Shown here: piece by piece, positions 34,450 through 43,569 of the stretch
Numbering within the stretch: the stretch's first letter is position 1
Layout: every line of letters starts with the position of its first letter
Source of the DNA: Avichristensenella sp031549905
Lineage (GTDB): Bacteria; Bacillota; Clostridia; Christensenellales; Aristaeellaceae
DNA: 64,000 nucleotides
Reading direction: 5' to 3'
NCBI GenBank assembly: GCA_031549905.1
Contig: JAVBPC010000041.1
Coordinates: 36,481-100,480 of the forward strand
Notes under the pieces: model-generated
The model's database searches: none
Told to the model about the DNA's origin: nothing
Seen by the model: the letters and a program-made list of their open reading frames with translations, nothing else
Translations under genes and position numbers: made by a program

Positions 34450-34766
34450 GAGATAACCTCCCTTGTTGGTGAAACCCCGTTAAGCTCTGGGGTGTTCGAG
34501 GGGCGAAAGCCCCTCGATTGCAATCCGGCATCGGCGGCTTTGTCGATACGCCCAGACCCCTCGCCTTCGGCGGGTGTCTGGCTTCGGGTGGCAAGTCTAC
34601 GATTTGCACACCCTTGTCTGCCCGATGGGCAGACGCTAAGTCGAACGGACAAAACCGTAAGGTTTTTTACTTTGCGTCCTCCCCGCCCGGAAAACCCGCA
34701 GGTTTTCAGGGGAGGATGTTCCTACCCCATCCTTTCAAACGTGTAAACCTCAGTTTACGCGTTTGC
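34450..34766. repeat. multi-hairpin repeat between pntA and pntAB (copy A)
   Basis: The 317-base gap is mostly structured. CGAGGGG / CCCCTCG (34497-34516), conserved CAATCCGGCATCGGCGGC, CCCAGAC / GTCTGG, GGGTG / CACCC (34586-34613), GTCTGCC / GGCAGAC (34616-34634), AAAACC / GGTTTT (34651-34666), CGTCCTCCCC / GGGGAGGATG enclosing AAAACC / GGTTTT (34675-34718), and a terminal 13-bp stem with CTCA loop (34736-34765). Related copies at 36573-36751 and 63956-64000. Confidence 0.8.
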
Positions 34767-35924
34767 TTAGATGCCCATCGCCTCGCGGGCGCCCTGATGC
34801 ACAACTTCACCGTCAATCGTGGTCAGAATACCGCGCACGATATCATCCGACCGGTCCATTTCAAGCGCGTCGCCCTTCACCAGGTACTTGACCAGGTTGA
34901 ACATGTTCTGCGCGAACATCCAGCTGGATGCCTCCGGCAGCATGCCGGGGATGTTCTTGATGCCGATGACGGTCACGCCGTGGATGACTTCCATCGTGCC
35001 CGGAGGGGTCACGGCACAGTTGCCGCCCTGGTCAATGGAGATATCGACGATGACGCTGCCGGGCTTCATGGTTTTGAGCATTTCTTCCGTGATCAGCACC
35101 GGCGCGATCTTGGACGGCACCAGCGCGCTCAGGAACACGATATCCATCTTCGGCAGCGCTTCGGCCAGAATGACCTTTTCCTTCTCGGTCCACTCGGGGG
35201 GCAGCGCTTTGGCATATCCGCCTTCACCAACGGCGATCTCTTCCGGCACGCCCAGGTCCAGCACCTTCGCGCCCAGCGATTTGGCCTGCTCGGCGGCGGC
35301 GGGGCGGATATCGGCGGCATGGACGACCGCGCCCAGGCGCTTGACGGTGGCCAGCGCCTGCAGTCCGGCAACGCCGACGCCCACGACCATCGCATTGATG
35401 GGCTTGATCGCGCCCACGGCGGTGAAAATCTGCGGGATGAATCTGGGCAGCTCATCGGCGGCCAGCAGGATGCCCTTGTATCCGGCGCAGGTGGACATGG
35501 AGGTCAGCGCATCCATATTCTGCGCGCGGGAAATGCGCGGCACGCCATCCAGCGTAAGGCCGGTAACGCCCTTTTTCGCAAGGTTCTTGATCATTTCATG
35601 GTTGACGGGCGACGCCGGGTGCAGGAACGTAATCAGCGCCTGACCCTTGCGCATCAGGTCCACTTCATGGGTATTCAATTCCTGGTTGAACTGCGGTTCC
35701 TTCACCTTGAGGATCAGATCGGCCGCATCGTACACTTCCTTCGCGCCGGCCAGCACCGTCGCGCCCGCTTCCAGGTAGCGCGCATCCGGGAAGTAAGCGC
35801 CTTCGCCGGCGCTCTTCTGAACGAAAACCTGATGCCCCTCCTGGACAAGGCGCTGCACCGTTTCCGGCGTGGCGGATACCCGGCGCTCTCCCCGCATGAT
35901 CTCCTTAGGAATTCCGATTCGCAT
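34767..35924 (-). CDS. pntA: NAD(P) transhydrogenase subunit alpha-1 (NAD-binding)
   Basis: 385 residues. Alanine-dehydrogenase-like two-domain fold: MRIGIPKEIMRGERRVSATPETVQRL at the N-terminus and the Rossmann motif VVGVGVAGLQALATVKRLGAVVHAADIRP. FLHPASPVNHEMI and SVIVDISIDQGGNCAVT are family segments. Binds NAD(H) as domain I of the transhydrogenase. RBS AAGGAGGAC. Separated from pntAB by a 317-base hairpin repeat, which is unusual for subunits made in fixed ratio. Confidence 0.95.
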   Translation of the reverse strand: MRIGIPKEIMRGERRVSATPETVQRLVQEGHQVFVQKSAGEGAYFPDARYLEAGATVLAGAKEVYDAADLILKVKEPQFNQELNTHEVDLMRKGQALITFLHPASPVNHEMIKNLAKKGVTGLTLDGVPRISRAQNMDALTSMSTCAGYKGILLAADELPRFIPQIFTAVGAIKPINAMVVGVGVAGLQALATVKRLGAVVHAADIRPAAAEQAKSLGAKVLDLGVPEEIAVGEGGYAKALPPEWTEKEKVILAEALPKMDIVFLSALVPSKIAPVLITEEMLKTMKPGSVIVDISIDQGGNCAVTPPGTMEVIHGVTVIGIKNIPGMLPEASSWMFAQNMFNLVKYLVKGDALEMDRSDDIVRGILTTIDGEVVHQGAREAMGI

Positions 35925-35950
35925 GGCAGTAGTCCTCCTTGGGTGTATTG

Positions 35951-36430
35951 TTATTTTACAATAGAGATGTGCGCAAGGGTTGGCACATCCTGTTTGACGG
36001 TGGACAGCACCACAAGTGTGCGCGTCAGCGACACGCCCTGTATGCTCTTGATCTCCCCTAGCACGCTTTCCAGCGAGCGCGTCGAATCCGTTGCCACTTT
36101 CACCAGGAAGTCAAAATCCCCGGTGACATAGTGGCACTCTTCTATGTGCGGGTTTTCATTCACGCACTTGGAAAAGTTTTCATTGTGTTTTGGGTGTTCC
36201 AGGCTTACTGAAATGAATGCGCAAATATCGCGCCCCATATAGGCCGGATCAATCAGCGCAGTGTATTGCCGGATTACGCCCGACTTTTCAAGCCTGCGTA
36301 TCCTTTCAATCACGGCGGAAACGGAAAGGTTTACCTTCTGACCAATGGATGATGCGCTCATCCTGGCGTTTTCCCGAAGGCAGGCAATGATCTTCTTATC
36401 CAGTTCATCCATACGCATCGACTCCAGCAT
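35951..36430 (-). CDS. Lrp/AsnC-family transcriptional regulator
   Basis: 159 residues by the longest frame; starts at 36418 (MRMDEL) or 36412 (MDELDKKII, with GGAG 9 bases before it) are also possible and the last is closest to the usual Lrp length. N-terminal helix-turn-helix LDKKIIACLRENARMSASSIGQKVNLSVSAVIERIRRLEKSGVI. C-terminal RAM ligand domain ending in LVVLSTVKQDVPTL. It senses amino acids or related metabolites. It lies directly upstream of pntA (26-base gap), so the transhydrogenase operon may be its cotranscribed target. Confidence 0.9.
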   Translation of the reverse strand: MLESMRMDELDKKIIACLRENARMSASSIGQKVNLSVSAVIERIRRLEKSGVIRQYTALIDPAYMGRDICAFISVSLEHPKHNENFSKCVNENPHIEECHYVTGDFDFLVKVATDSTRSLESVLGEIKSIQGVSLTRTLVVLSTVKQDVPTLAHISIVK

Positions 36431-36572
36431 TTCTTTTCTTCAGTATACCTATAAACAGGAAAAATGTAAAGTATCGTATAGTAGATACGCGATTTTTTTC
36501 GTTGTAACGATGTTTTTACAAAAAATTGCGTTGGGAGGATCAGCAGTGCCGGAGCAACATGCCCGGGGATTA

Positions 36573-36751
36573 TCAAGGGGCCGATGCCCCTTGATTTTCA
36601 ATCCGGCATCGGCGGCTTTGCCGCCGAACGGACAGAAAACCCGCCAGGGTTTTCTTCCTTGCATCCTCCTCGCCCGGAAAATCCGCAGATTTTCAGAGGA
36701 GGATGTTCCTTTCCGTCTCTTTCAACCGCATGAGCCTCAGCTCATGCGGTT
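36573..36751. repeat. multi-hairpin repeat (copy B)
   Basis: Compared with copy A: TCAAGGGG / CCCCTTGA (36573-36594), CAATCCGGCATCGGCGGC, GAAAACCC / GGGTTTTC (36635-36654), CATCCTCCTC / GAGGAGGATG enclosing AAAATC / GATTTT (36662-36705), and a 12-bp terminal stem AACCGCATGAGC / GCTCATGCGGTT with CTCA loop (36724-36751). The loops and spacers (GCCCGG, CGCA, CTCA) match copy A, while the stems differ and remain paired. It lacks the ~95-base middle segment present in copy A. Confidence 0.8.
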
Positions 36752-36754
36752 GGG

Positions 36755-37414
36755 TCATTGCCCGCCCAGGAAGGTAACATACGCGGCGTACTGCTGCGCA
36801 AGCGCGGCACTCTTCACATTTGCAAGGCTGGCATCCTTGGAAAGCTCCGCCATTGCCTCCCGGCAGGAACCTGCAAGGCCGGACAGCCCGCGCACCACGG
36901 GGTTTGACACGGCGGAAAGGTTCTTCTCCACGCTTTGCATCAGGTCATCCAGATTCAGCGTAGCGTACACGGCCGCGTTTGCAGCGTCATAGGGCGACAG
37001 GCGGCTCATCCTCTCCAGCGTATCGAATGTATCGGTGATGGCGTCCGCGCAGCGCTTCAGCACCGCAAGCTGCGCGGCGGACGCGGTAAAATCCAGCGTA
37101 ACCTCCTCCGTGGACAGGCGGCGTATCTCCGCCTGCGCGCCGTGGGATTCGCGCAGCAGCTCAGCCTCCAGCAGGGTGCGGTACGCGGCCACGGTCTGGC
37201 TGTTCGCCTCAACCAGGTACCAATCGCGCGCGGGCAGCACAATCGCTTCCGCAGCCGCGGGCGCGGTCGTCGCCTTGCCGAACACGGAGGCGACATCCGG
37301 CAGCGTCGGGGGATTTAGCAGCAAACAGGCCGCGGCTGCCAGCACCACTACGGCCGCGGTTAGGAACCAACCGCCGGGCCCGGCGGACCTGCGGTGATGA
37401 ATTCGTCTGGACAT
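36755..37414 (-). CDS. single-pass membrane protein of unknown function
   Basis: 219 residues from ATG at 37414 (RBS GGGAGGGG). A short basic cytosolic start (MSRRIHHRRSAG) and one membrane helix (WFLTAAVVVLAAAACLLL) precede an external helical region of ~170 residues with heptad-like Leu/Ala (AAYRTLLEAELLRESHGAQAEIRRL, AAQLAVLKRCADAITDTFDTLERMSRL). No known family recognised. Divergent from the GH94 gene with 136 bases between. Confidence 0.7.
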   Translation of the reverse strand: MSRRIHHRRSAGPGGWFLTAAVVVLAAAACLLLNPPTLPDVASVFGKATTAPAAAEAIVLPARDWYLVEANSQTVAAYRTLLEAELLRESHGAQAEIRRLSTEEVTLDFTASAAQLAVLKRCADAITDTFDTLERMSRLSPYDAANAAVYATLNLDDLMQSVEKNLSAVSNPVVRGLSGLAGSCREAMAELSKDASLANVKSAALAQQYAAYVTFLGGQ

Positions 37415-37550
37415 GAAAACCCCTCCCGGGGCAGGGTATGCGGGAAGGGGGCGCAAGTATGCCGCTTTCCAATAGAGGAAATGCCCTGTTTAGCGAGAAA
37501 TATACAGTATACTGGGTACTCATCCACCAACTTAATATAGGAGGCCGCCC

Positions 37551-39941
37551 ATGCGTTACGGCACATTTGATACCGCAGCCCGCGAATACCGCATTGAAAA
37601 AATGGATGTTCCCGCATCGTGGACAAACTACCTGGGCACGGAAGATATGGCATCCGTCGTGTCCCATCACGGCGGGGGATACACCTGGTACAAATCCCCC
37701 GAATACCACCGGGTAACGCGCTTCCGCGCAAACGGCGTGCCAATGGATAGCCCCGGCCACTACGTTTACCTGCGCGATGCTTCGGACGGCGATTTCTGGT
37801 CTGTCAGCTGGCAGCCGGTGGGGAGGCCGCTTGACCAGGCCGAATACCTGTGCCGCCACGGGCTTTCGTATACTGCCTATGAATGCAAATACAAGGGCGT
37901 TCACGCCACGCAAACGCTGTTCATCCCGCGCGGGGATGCCGTGCAACTGTGGGATGTTTCCCTGACCAACACTTCGGATGCCGAAAAAACGCTGGATGTG
38001 TTCGGCTACATCGAGTTTTCTTTCCACCATATCCAGATGGACAGCCAGAACTTCCAGATGAGCCTGTACGCCACCGGCAGCCGTTACCGCAACCATGCCG
38101 TGGAGTACGAGCTGCACTACGAAGAAAACAGCTATCAATATTTCACCGCCAGCTTTGAGCCGGACAGCTACGACTGCGTGCGCGATGCCTTTATCGGCGC
38201 GTACCACACGGAGCGCAACCCTGCTGCCGTGGAAAAGGGGCGGTGCTCCGGCAGCGAGATGCTGTGCTACAACCAGTGCGGCGCGCTGCACAAGCGCATC
38301 ACGCTAAAACCCGGCGAAACGCGCCGTGTTCTGTTCATCCTGGGCCAGGGCAACGCCGATGAAGCCGCCCGCGCAAGGGCCCGCTACGCTGCCCCCGGCG
38401 CCGTGGACGCCGCCCGCGCGGAGCTTGCGGCGTTCTGGGATAAGCGGCTTTCCAAGATGGTTGTGAACACCCCGAGCGCCGGCATGAACGAAAGCCTGAA
38501 CCTGTGGAACCTGTACCAAAGCGAGATCAACGTGCTGTTTTCCCGCTTTGCCTCGTTCATCGAGGTAGGCGGCCGCACCGGCCTTGGCTACCGCGACACC
38601 GCGCAGGATGCGATGTGCATTCCCCATTCCGAGCCGGACGGCTGCCGCTGGCGCATAGAGCAGCTGCTGCAGGGGCTGACGACGATGGGCTACGGCCTGC
38701 ACCTGTTTGAGCCGCGCTGGTTCGATGAAAACGAGCAGCAGCAGTCGTTCAAATCCCCCACCGTGGTGCCAAAGCCGGACGCTAACAGCATCGTGCACGG
38801 GCTGGATCACGTTTGCGCGGATGACGCGCTGTGGCTGATCGGCGCGATCTGCGCCTACCTGAAGGAAACCGGCGACATGCCGTTCCTGTGGCGCGAAATC
38901 GGCTACGCAAACGGCGGGCGCGGCACCGTGTATGAGCACATGACGAAAATACTGGAATTCTCCGCCGAACAGGTGGGTGCGCACGGCATCTGCAAGGGCC
39001 TGCGCGCCGACTGGAACGACTGCCTGAACCTGGGCGGCGGCGAAAGCGCAATGGTCTCCCTGCTGCACCTGTGGGCGCTGGATCAGTTCATTGAGCTTGC
39101 CGAAATCGCAGGCATGACGGACCACGCGGCGTACTTTGCCGGCATGGCGCAGGAAGTGCGCGCCGTGTGCCAGCGCGAGCTGTGGGACGGCAAGTGGTTC
39201 ATCCGCGGCATCACCAGAAACGGCAAAAAGATCGGCACGCAGCAGGATGTCGAAGGCCGCGTGCATATGGAATCCAGCACCTGGGCCGTCATCAGCGGCG
39301 CGGCCACCAGGGAACAGGCGCTTGCCGCCATGGACAGCGTAGATGAGTACCTGTACACCCCTTACGGGCTGATGCTGAACGCGCCCAGCTTCACCAAGCC
39401 GGATGACGACCTGGGCTTCATCGGCCGCGTGTATCCGGGCGTGAAGGAAAACGGCGCGGTGTTCAGTCACCCGAACCCCTGGGCGTGGGTGGCGGAAACC
39501 ATGCTGGGCCGCGGCGCCCGCGCGATGAAGTTCTACGACGCGCTGCTGCCGTACAACCAGAATGACCAGATCGAAGTGCGCTACAGCGAGCCGTACAGCT
39601 ACTGCCAGTTCATCATGGGGCGCGACCACCCGGCACACGGCCGCGCGAACCACCCCTGGATGACCGGCACGGCAGGCTGGGCGTACTACGCCGCCACGCA
39701 GTACATTTTGGGCATCCGGCCAGGATACAAGGCGCTGACGATTGACCCGTGCATCCCGGCGGAATGGGACGGGTTCACCGTCACACGTCAGTGGCGCGGG
39801 GCGACGTACGAAATTAAGGTGGAGAATCCCTCGCATGTGGAAAAGGGCGTGGCGATGATCTACCTGGATGGCGCGGCGGTGGAAGGCGTGCCGGACATGG
39901 CGGATGGCGCCGTACACCAGGTGCGGGTTATCATGGGATAA
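37551..39941 (+). CDS. GH94 disaccharide phosphorylase (chitobiose/cellobiose phosphorylase-like)
   Basis: 796 residues, RBS AGGAGG. It opens MRYGTFDTAAREYRIEKMDVPASWTNYLGT, very like N,N'-diacetylchitobiose and cellobiose phosphorylases. An N-terminal beta-sandwich (~1-270) and linker lead into an (alpha/alpha)6 barrel with GLRADWNDCLNLGGGES; Asp490 (D487-W-N-D490) fits the catalytic general acid. No signal peptide, so it is intracellular. It would cleave a disaccharide with phosphate to a sugar 1-phosphate plus sugar; the length and the N-terminus favour chitobiose, but substrate is not certain. The phosphomutase 36 bases downstream can use the sugar 1-phosphate. Confidence 0.88.
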   Translation: MRYGTFDTAAREYRIEKMDVPASWTNYLGTEDMASVVSHHGGGYTWYKSPEYHRVTRFRANGVPMDSPGHYVYLRDASDGDFWSVSWQPVGRPLDQAEYLCRHGLSYTAYECKYKGVHATQTLFIPRGDAVQLWDVSLTNTSDAEKTLDVFGYIEFSFHHIQMDSQNFQMSLYATGSRYRNHAVEYELHYEENSYQYFTASFEPDSYDCVRDAFIGAYHTERNPAAVEKGRCSGSEMLCYNQCGALHKRITLKPGETRRVLFILGQGNADEAARARARYAAPGAVDAARAELAAFWDKRLSKMVVNTPSAGMNESLNLWNLYQSEINVLFSRFASFIEVGGRTGLGYRDTAQDAMCIPHSEPDGCRWRIEQLLQGLTTMGYGLHLFEPRWFDENEQQQSFKSPTVVPKPDANSIVHGLDHVCADDALWLIGAICAYLKETGDMPFLWREIGYANGGRGTVYEHMTKILEFSAEQVGAHGICKGLRADWNDCLNLGGGESAMVSLLHLWALDQFIELAEIAGMTDHAAYFAGMAQEVRAVCQRELWDGKWFIRGITRNGKKIGTQQDVEGRVHMESSTWAVISGAATREQALAAMDSVDEYLYTPYGLMLNAPSFTKPDDDLGFIGRVYPGVKENGAVFSHPNPWAWVAETMLGRGARAMKFYDALLPYNQNDQIEVRYSEPYSYCQFIMGRDHPAHGRANHPWMTGTAGWAYYAATQYILGIRPGYKALTIDPCIPAEWDGFTVTRQWRGATYEIKVENPSHVEKGVAMIYLDGAAVEGVPDMADGAVHQVRVIMG

Positions 39942-39977
39942 ATCATCGGATTCACTCCGGTTTTAGGAGGCGGTACA

Positions 39978-41387
39978 ATGGTCACATTTGGAACGGGCGG
40001 TTGGCGGGATATCATCGGGGATGGGTTCACAAAAGCAAACGTGCAGCTGCTGATGACGGCAATGGCGCAGAAAATGCGCGATGAAGACGTGTGGCAGCGC
40101 GGGTTCTGCATCGGATATGACAGGCGTTTTCTGTCGCGGGAAGCTGCTATGTGGGCCGCTGAAGTGCTGGCCGCGCACAGGATTCAGACCTTCCTGATCA
40201 AGCGCCCCGCGCCGACGCCCCTGATCATGTTCACCGTCATGGATTTCGGCCTGCCCTACGGCATGGCGGTCACCGCCAGCCACAACCCGGCGCTGTACAA
40301 CGGCGTCAAGGTGTTCACCAAGGGCGGCCGCGACGCGGATGAAACCGTCACCGAGGACCTGACGCGCCGCTGCCGGGAAATCAAACCGGAAGACATCCAG
40401 ATGATCCCATACGAAACGGCGGTCAAAACCGGCTTTGTGGAGGAAATCAACCCCACCAACCGGTACATTGATTCCATCCTGCGTGCCGTGAACGTGGATG
40501 CCGTGCGCTCGCGCAATTTGCAGATCGTGCTGGACCCGATGTACGGCGTCAGCCGCACCTGCCTGCAAACTATTTTGCTGACGGCCAGGTGCGATGTGGA
40601 GGTCATCCATGAGCGGCACGACGCGCTGTTCGGCGGAAGACTCCCCGCCCCCACCGAGGAAACGCTGGGCGCGCTGCGCAACCAGGTGCTGGAAAGCAAC
40701 GCCGATCTTGGCATCGCGACCGACGGCGACGCCGACCGCCTGGGCATCATCGATGACGAAGGGCGGTTCATCCATCCGAACGAAGTGCTGGTACTGCTGT
40801 ACTATTATTTACTTAAATATAAGAACTGGCGCGGACCGGTGGTGCGCAACATCGCCACCACGCACCTGCTGGACCGGGTGGCCGAAGCGTTTCACGAGCA
40901 ATGCTACGAGGTGCCGGTGGGGTTCAAGCACATCAGCAAGGGGATTGACGACAACAACGCGGTGCTGGGCGGCGAATCATCCGGCGGGCTGACCGTGCGC
41001 GGGCACATCCACGGCAAGGACGGCATCTACGCCGCCGCGCTGTTGGTGGAGATGCTGGCCGTGACCGGGCGGCGGCTTTCGGAGCTGTACAAGGAGATAA
41101 GCGACCAGTACGGCGCGTTTACGATGGTGGAATGCAACCTGGAATTTGCCGCCGAGCGCCGCCCCGCGCTGACAAAGCTGCTGATGGAAGACAAGGCGCT
41201 GCCCGCGTTTGATGCGGCGCCCACGAAGGTATCCTACCTGGACGGCGTGAAGGTATACTGGCCGGACGGGTGGGTTGTGGTGCGGTTTTCTGGCACGGAG
41301 CCGCTGCTGCGCATCTTCTGCGAGATGCCGCAGAAGGAACAGGCGGAGGCGATGGTGGAGGTTTTTCGGGCGTTTCTAAAGGTGTAG
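39978..41387 (+). CDS. phosphohexomutase (phosphoglucomutase/phosphomannomutase family)
   Basis: 469 residues, RBS GGAGG. Alpha-D-phosphohexomutase signatures: active phosphoserine S101 in TASHNPALYNGVK, metal loop D249-G-D251-A-D253-R, sugar-binding GGESSGG and the phosphate-binding RFSGTEPLLRIFCE. It interconverts hexose 1- and 6-phosphates. Pairing with GH94 phosphorylase implies that it feeds the phosphorylase product into glycolysis or amino-sugar metabolism. No terminator is evident after it; the decayed IS begins within ~60 bases. Confidence 0.93.
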   Translation: MVTFGTGGWRDIIGDGFTKANVQLLMTAMAQKMRDEDVWQRGFCIGYDRRFLSREAAMWAAEVLAAHRIQTFLIKRPAPTPLIMFTVMDFGLPYGMAVTASHNPALYNGVKVFTKGGRDADETVTEDLTRRCREIKPEDIQMIPYETAVKTGFVEEINPTNRYIDSILRAVNVDAVRSRNLQIVLDPMYGVSRTCLQTILLTARCDVEVIHERHDALFGGRLPAPTEETLGALRNQVLESNADLGIATDGDADRLGIIDDEGRFIHPNEVLVLLYYYLLKYKNWRGPVVRNIATTHLLDRVAEAFHEQCYEVPVGFKHISKGIDDNNAVLGGESSGGLTVRGHIHGKDGIYAAALLVEMLAVTGRRLSELYKEISDQYGAFTMVECNLEFAAERRPALTKLLMEDKALPAFDAAPTKVSYLDGVKVYWPDGWVVVRFSGTEPLLRIFCEMPQKEQAEAMVEVFRAFLKV

Positions 41388-41439
41388 CTCCGCGAAAGGA
41401 ACCTCTCGATTGCCCCAACTCTTATTGGCTTGGTAGCGC

Positions 41440-42665
41440 GTAAAAAAGTGTGTAAACCCGAAAACGGCCCCCACCATCAGATAGGGACGGCAACCCTGTC
41501 GCCAAAGTAAGCCAGCAGGTGGTCGAGGATGGTCGGCCAGTTTTTAATGGGCATCGGCCACTTCTCAACGATGTTCATCGTAGCCAAATACAGAATCTTC
41601 ATGAGAGCGTCATCGGAAACGAAGGCGCTCTTCGTTTTTGTCACCTTGCGCAGTTGGCGGTTGAAATTTTCAATAGCGTTGGTCGTGTAAATCAGGGTAC
41701 GGATTTCGGCCGAATACTTGAACATGACGGAGAGCTCCGGCCAGTTGGCCCACCAGCTTTTCACGCCCAGGGCATACTTGCCGCCCCATTTGGCCTCCAG
41801 TTTGTCCAGCGCCGCCAGCGCTGATTCTTCGGTCACTGCCTTGTAAATGGCTTCAAAACGGCCGTGAAAGCCTTGATATCCTTGTAGCTGACATACCGGG
41901 TGGAGGCTATGATCTGGTGGCTCACACAGCGCTGAACCTCCGTCAGGGGGAATGCAGCACGGATGGCTTCGACGAACCCGGACAGCCCGTCCACTGACAC
42001 AATCAGTATATCCTTTACCCCGCGGTTCTTCAACCCAGTCAGCACATTCGGCCGATACTTGGACGATTCCGTCGCGCCCAGCCAGACCCCCAATACGCCT
42101 TTCTTTCCCTCCAAGTCCGTGCCGATGGCCACGTAAGCCGCTTTCTTTGTGACGATGCCATTTTCACGGACGCTGTAATGGACGGCATCCAGTATCACCA
42201 TTGCGTACACGCTCCCAAGCGGCCGCTCCTGCCACTCCCGGATCATCGGCAGCAGCTTGCCCGTGGTCTTGCTTACGCGGCTGTCGTCTATTTCAATCCC
42301 ATACATTTCCCGCATGGTTTTCTAGATATCCCGCGTCGACACCCCTTGCGAATACAGGAAAATGACTTTGTCCTCTATGGCCGGCACATCCGTCTGGTGC
42401 TTCTTTACCAGTTGCGGCTCGAACTCTCCATCTCTCCCAAACTCCCTTGCACCGTCTTGGACGAGTAGCCGTTCCGGCTGTTGTCCGTTTCCTTATTTTT
42501 ATAGTCGTACTTTGAGTACCCTAGCTCGCTCTCAAGTTCAGCGTCCAGTGCCGCCTGGATCGTCTCTGCCGTCAGCATCTTTACGAAATTTTGCACGTCC
42601 TCTATTGTCTTCACGCCGTACTCGTTCATGAGCTCACGCAGTTTGCTTGTCTCTCGCCGCTCTTT
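41440..42665 (-). pseudogene. decayed IS256-family transposase
   Basis: Three fragments in transcription order: 42629-42405 (ELGYSKYDYKNKETDNSRNGYSSKTVQGSLGEME), then after a frameshift GEFEPQLVKKHQTD...VSTRDI ending at an in-frame TAG (~42323), 42315-41833 with LDAVHYSVREN and SVDGLSGF (first two acidic residues of the DDE triad), and after another frameshift 41836-41477 with TEESALAALDKLEAKWG (the Glu) and YTTNAIENFNRQLRKVTKTK. At least two frameshifts and a stop make it inactive. Left of it GTAAAAAAGTGTGTAAAC may be the terminal repeat; the right end is missing, fused to the methyltransferase gene. Confidence 0.88.
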
Positions 42666-43569
42666 CCTTGCCTTGTTTCACCCCGGTTGCCACCAACACG
42701 GTGCTCGTCGCCATGTCCCATTGCTTTTCGCCCTGGCGGTATTGCGCCAGGCGGCGGTCATACCGGGCGTGAATCAACGCGGTCAGGCGTTCCACCTCTG
42801 CGTCAGTCAGCCCATGCGGGTTTCGGCGCAATGCTTTGCGCATGCTTTCCAGCGTACCAATGCGGTTTTCGTTAATCTGCCGCTGCGCAAGTTCGGGCGG
42901 CGTGCCGGCGTTATCCGGCGCGTAGGCAAGCAGGCAGCGCATCGCCACATCCACTTGGGCAAAGCCTGCCGCCTCCAGCGCTCCAGGAATTTCGCTTTCT
43001 GACAGGCCATATTGGGCAACGCCGTGCTGCTTATCCAGCGACATATCAACCCCGGCCCAAAGCTTGTCAAGCAGCGCCTTCTCTTCCCCTTCCACCGGTT
43101 TCCAGCTTTCAGGCGACAGGTTTAGCTGCGTGCGCACGGACAGCACAGCAATCCGCCCGCCCGGCCGCAGCACGCGGTATTGCTCGGCAAGGAACGGCCC
43201 CGCCGGCACATGCTCGATGACGGTATGGGAATAGCACAGGTCGAAGCTATCCGCCGGGAAGGGCAGTGCCAGCGCATCGCCCACCACGAATGTGCAGGGA
43301 ATGCCCAACTCCTCGCTTTTCGCCTTTGCAAAGGCGATGTGGTTGTCATCGCGGTCAAGACCGACGGCATCGATGTGCGGCAGCGCTTGTTTCAGCCGGT
43401 GCAGCAGCAGCCCGCCCGCGCAGCCGATCTCCAGCACACGCATGCCATCCGCCGCGCCCATGGCCGGAAGCCAGTCCGCGCGGTTATCCTCCCGAAAGCG
43501 CAGTGCCCGGGACTCGTACAGTTCCAGCGGGGATTGGATGAAGTCCGACCAGAAAGTGTGCAAAGCCAC
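42634..43569 (-). CDS. SAM-dependent class I methyltransferase, C-terminus altered by IS
   Basis: About 311 residues from GTG at 43569 (GGGAGG 5 bases before it) or TTG at 43563; the frame to 43620 has no RBS. Rossmann-like motifs: VLEIGCAGGLLLHRL (motif I), VGLDRD, VVGDALALPFPADSFDLCYSHTVIEHV and VLRPGGRIAVLSVRT. The body ends in WDMATSTVLVATGV, the expected C-terminal beta strand; the last ~13 residues (KQGKERAARDKQTA) come from DNA that in another frame encodes the start of the IS256 transposase, so the native 3' end was replaced. Substrate unknown. Confidence 0.85.
   Translation of the reverse strand: MALHTFWSDFIQSPLELYESRALRFREDNRADWLPAMGAADGMRVLEIGCAGGLLLHRLKQALPHIDAVGLDRDDNHIAFAKAKSEELGIPCTFVVGDALALPFPADSFDLCYSHTVIEHVPAGPFLAEQYRVLRPGGRIAVLSVRTQLNLSPESWKPVEGEEKALLDKLWAGVDMSLDKQHGVAQYGLSESEIPGALEAAGFAQVDVAMRCLLAYAPDNAGTPPELAQRQINENRIGTLESMRKALRRNPHGLTDAEVERLTALIHARYDRRLAQYRQGEKQWDMATSTVLVATGVKQGKERAARDKQTA

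Noticed and set aside
34518..36131. 537-codon plus-strand ORF
   Set aside because: Runs through the repeat and antisense to pntA; composition is typical of a shadow.
38304..39917. 537-codon minus-strand ORF
   Set aside because: Antisense to the GH94 gene, which has clear family motifs.
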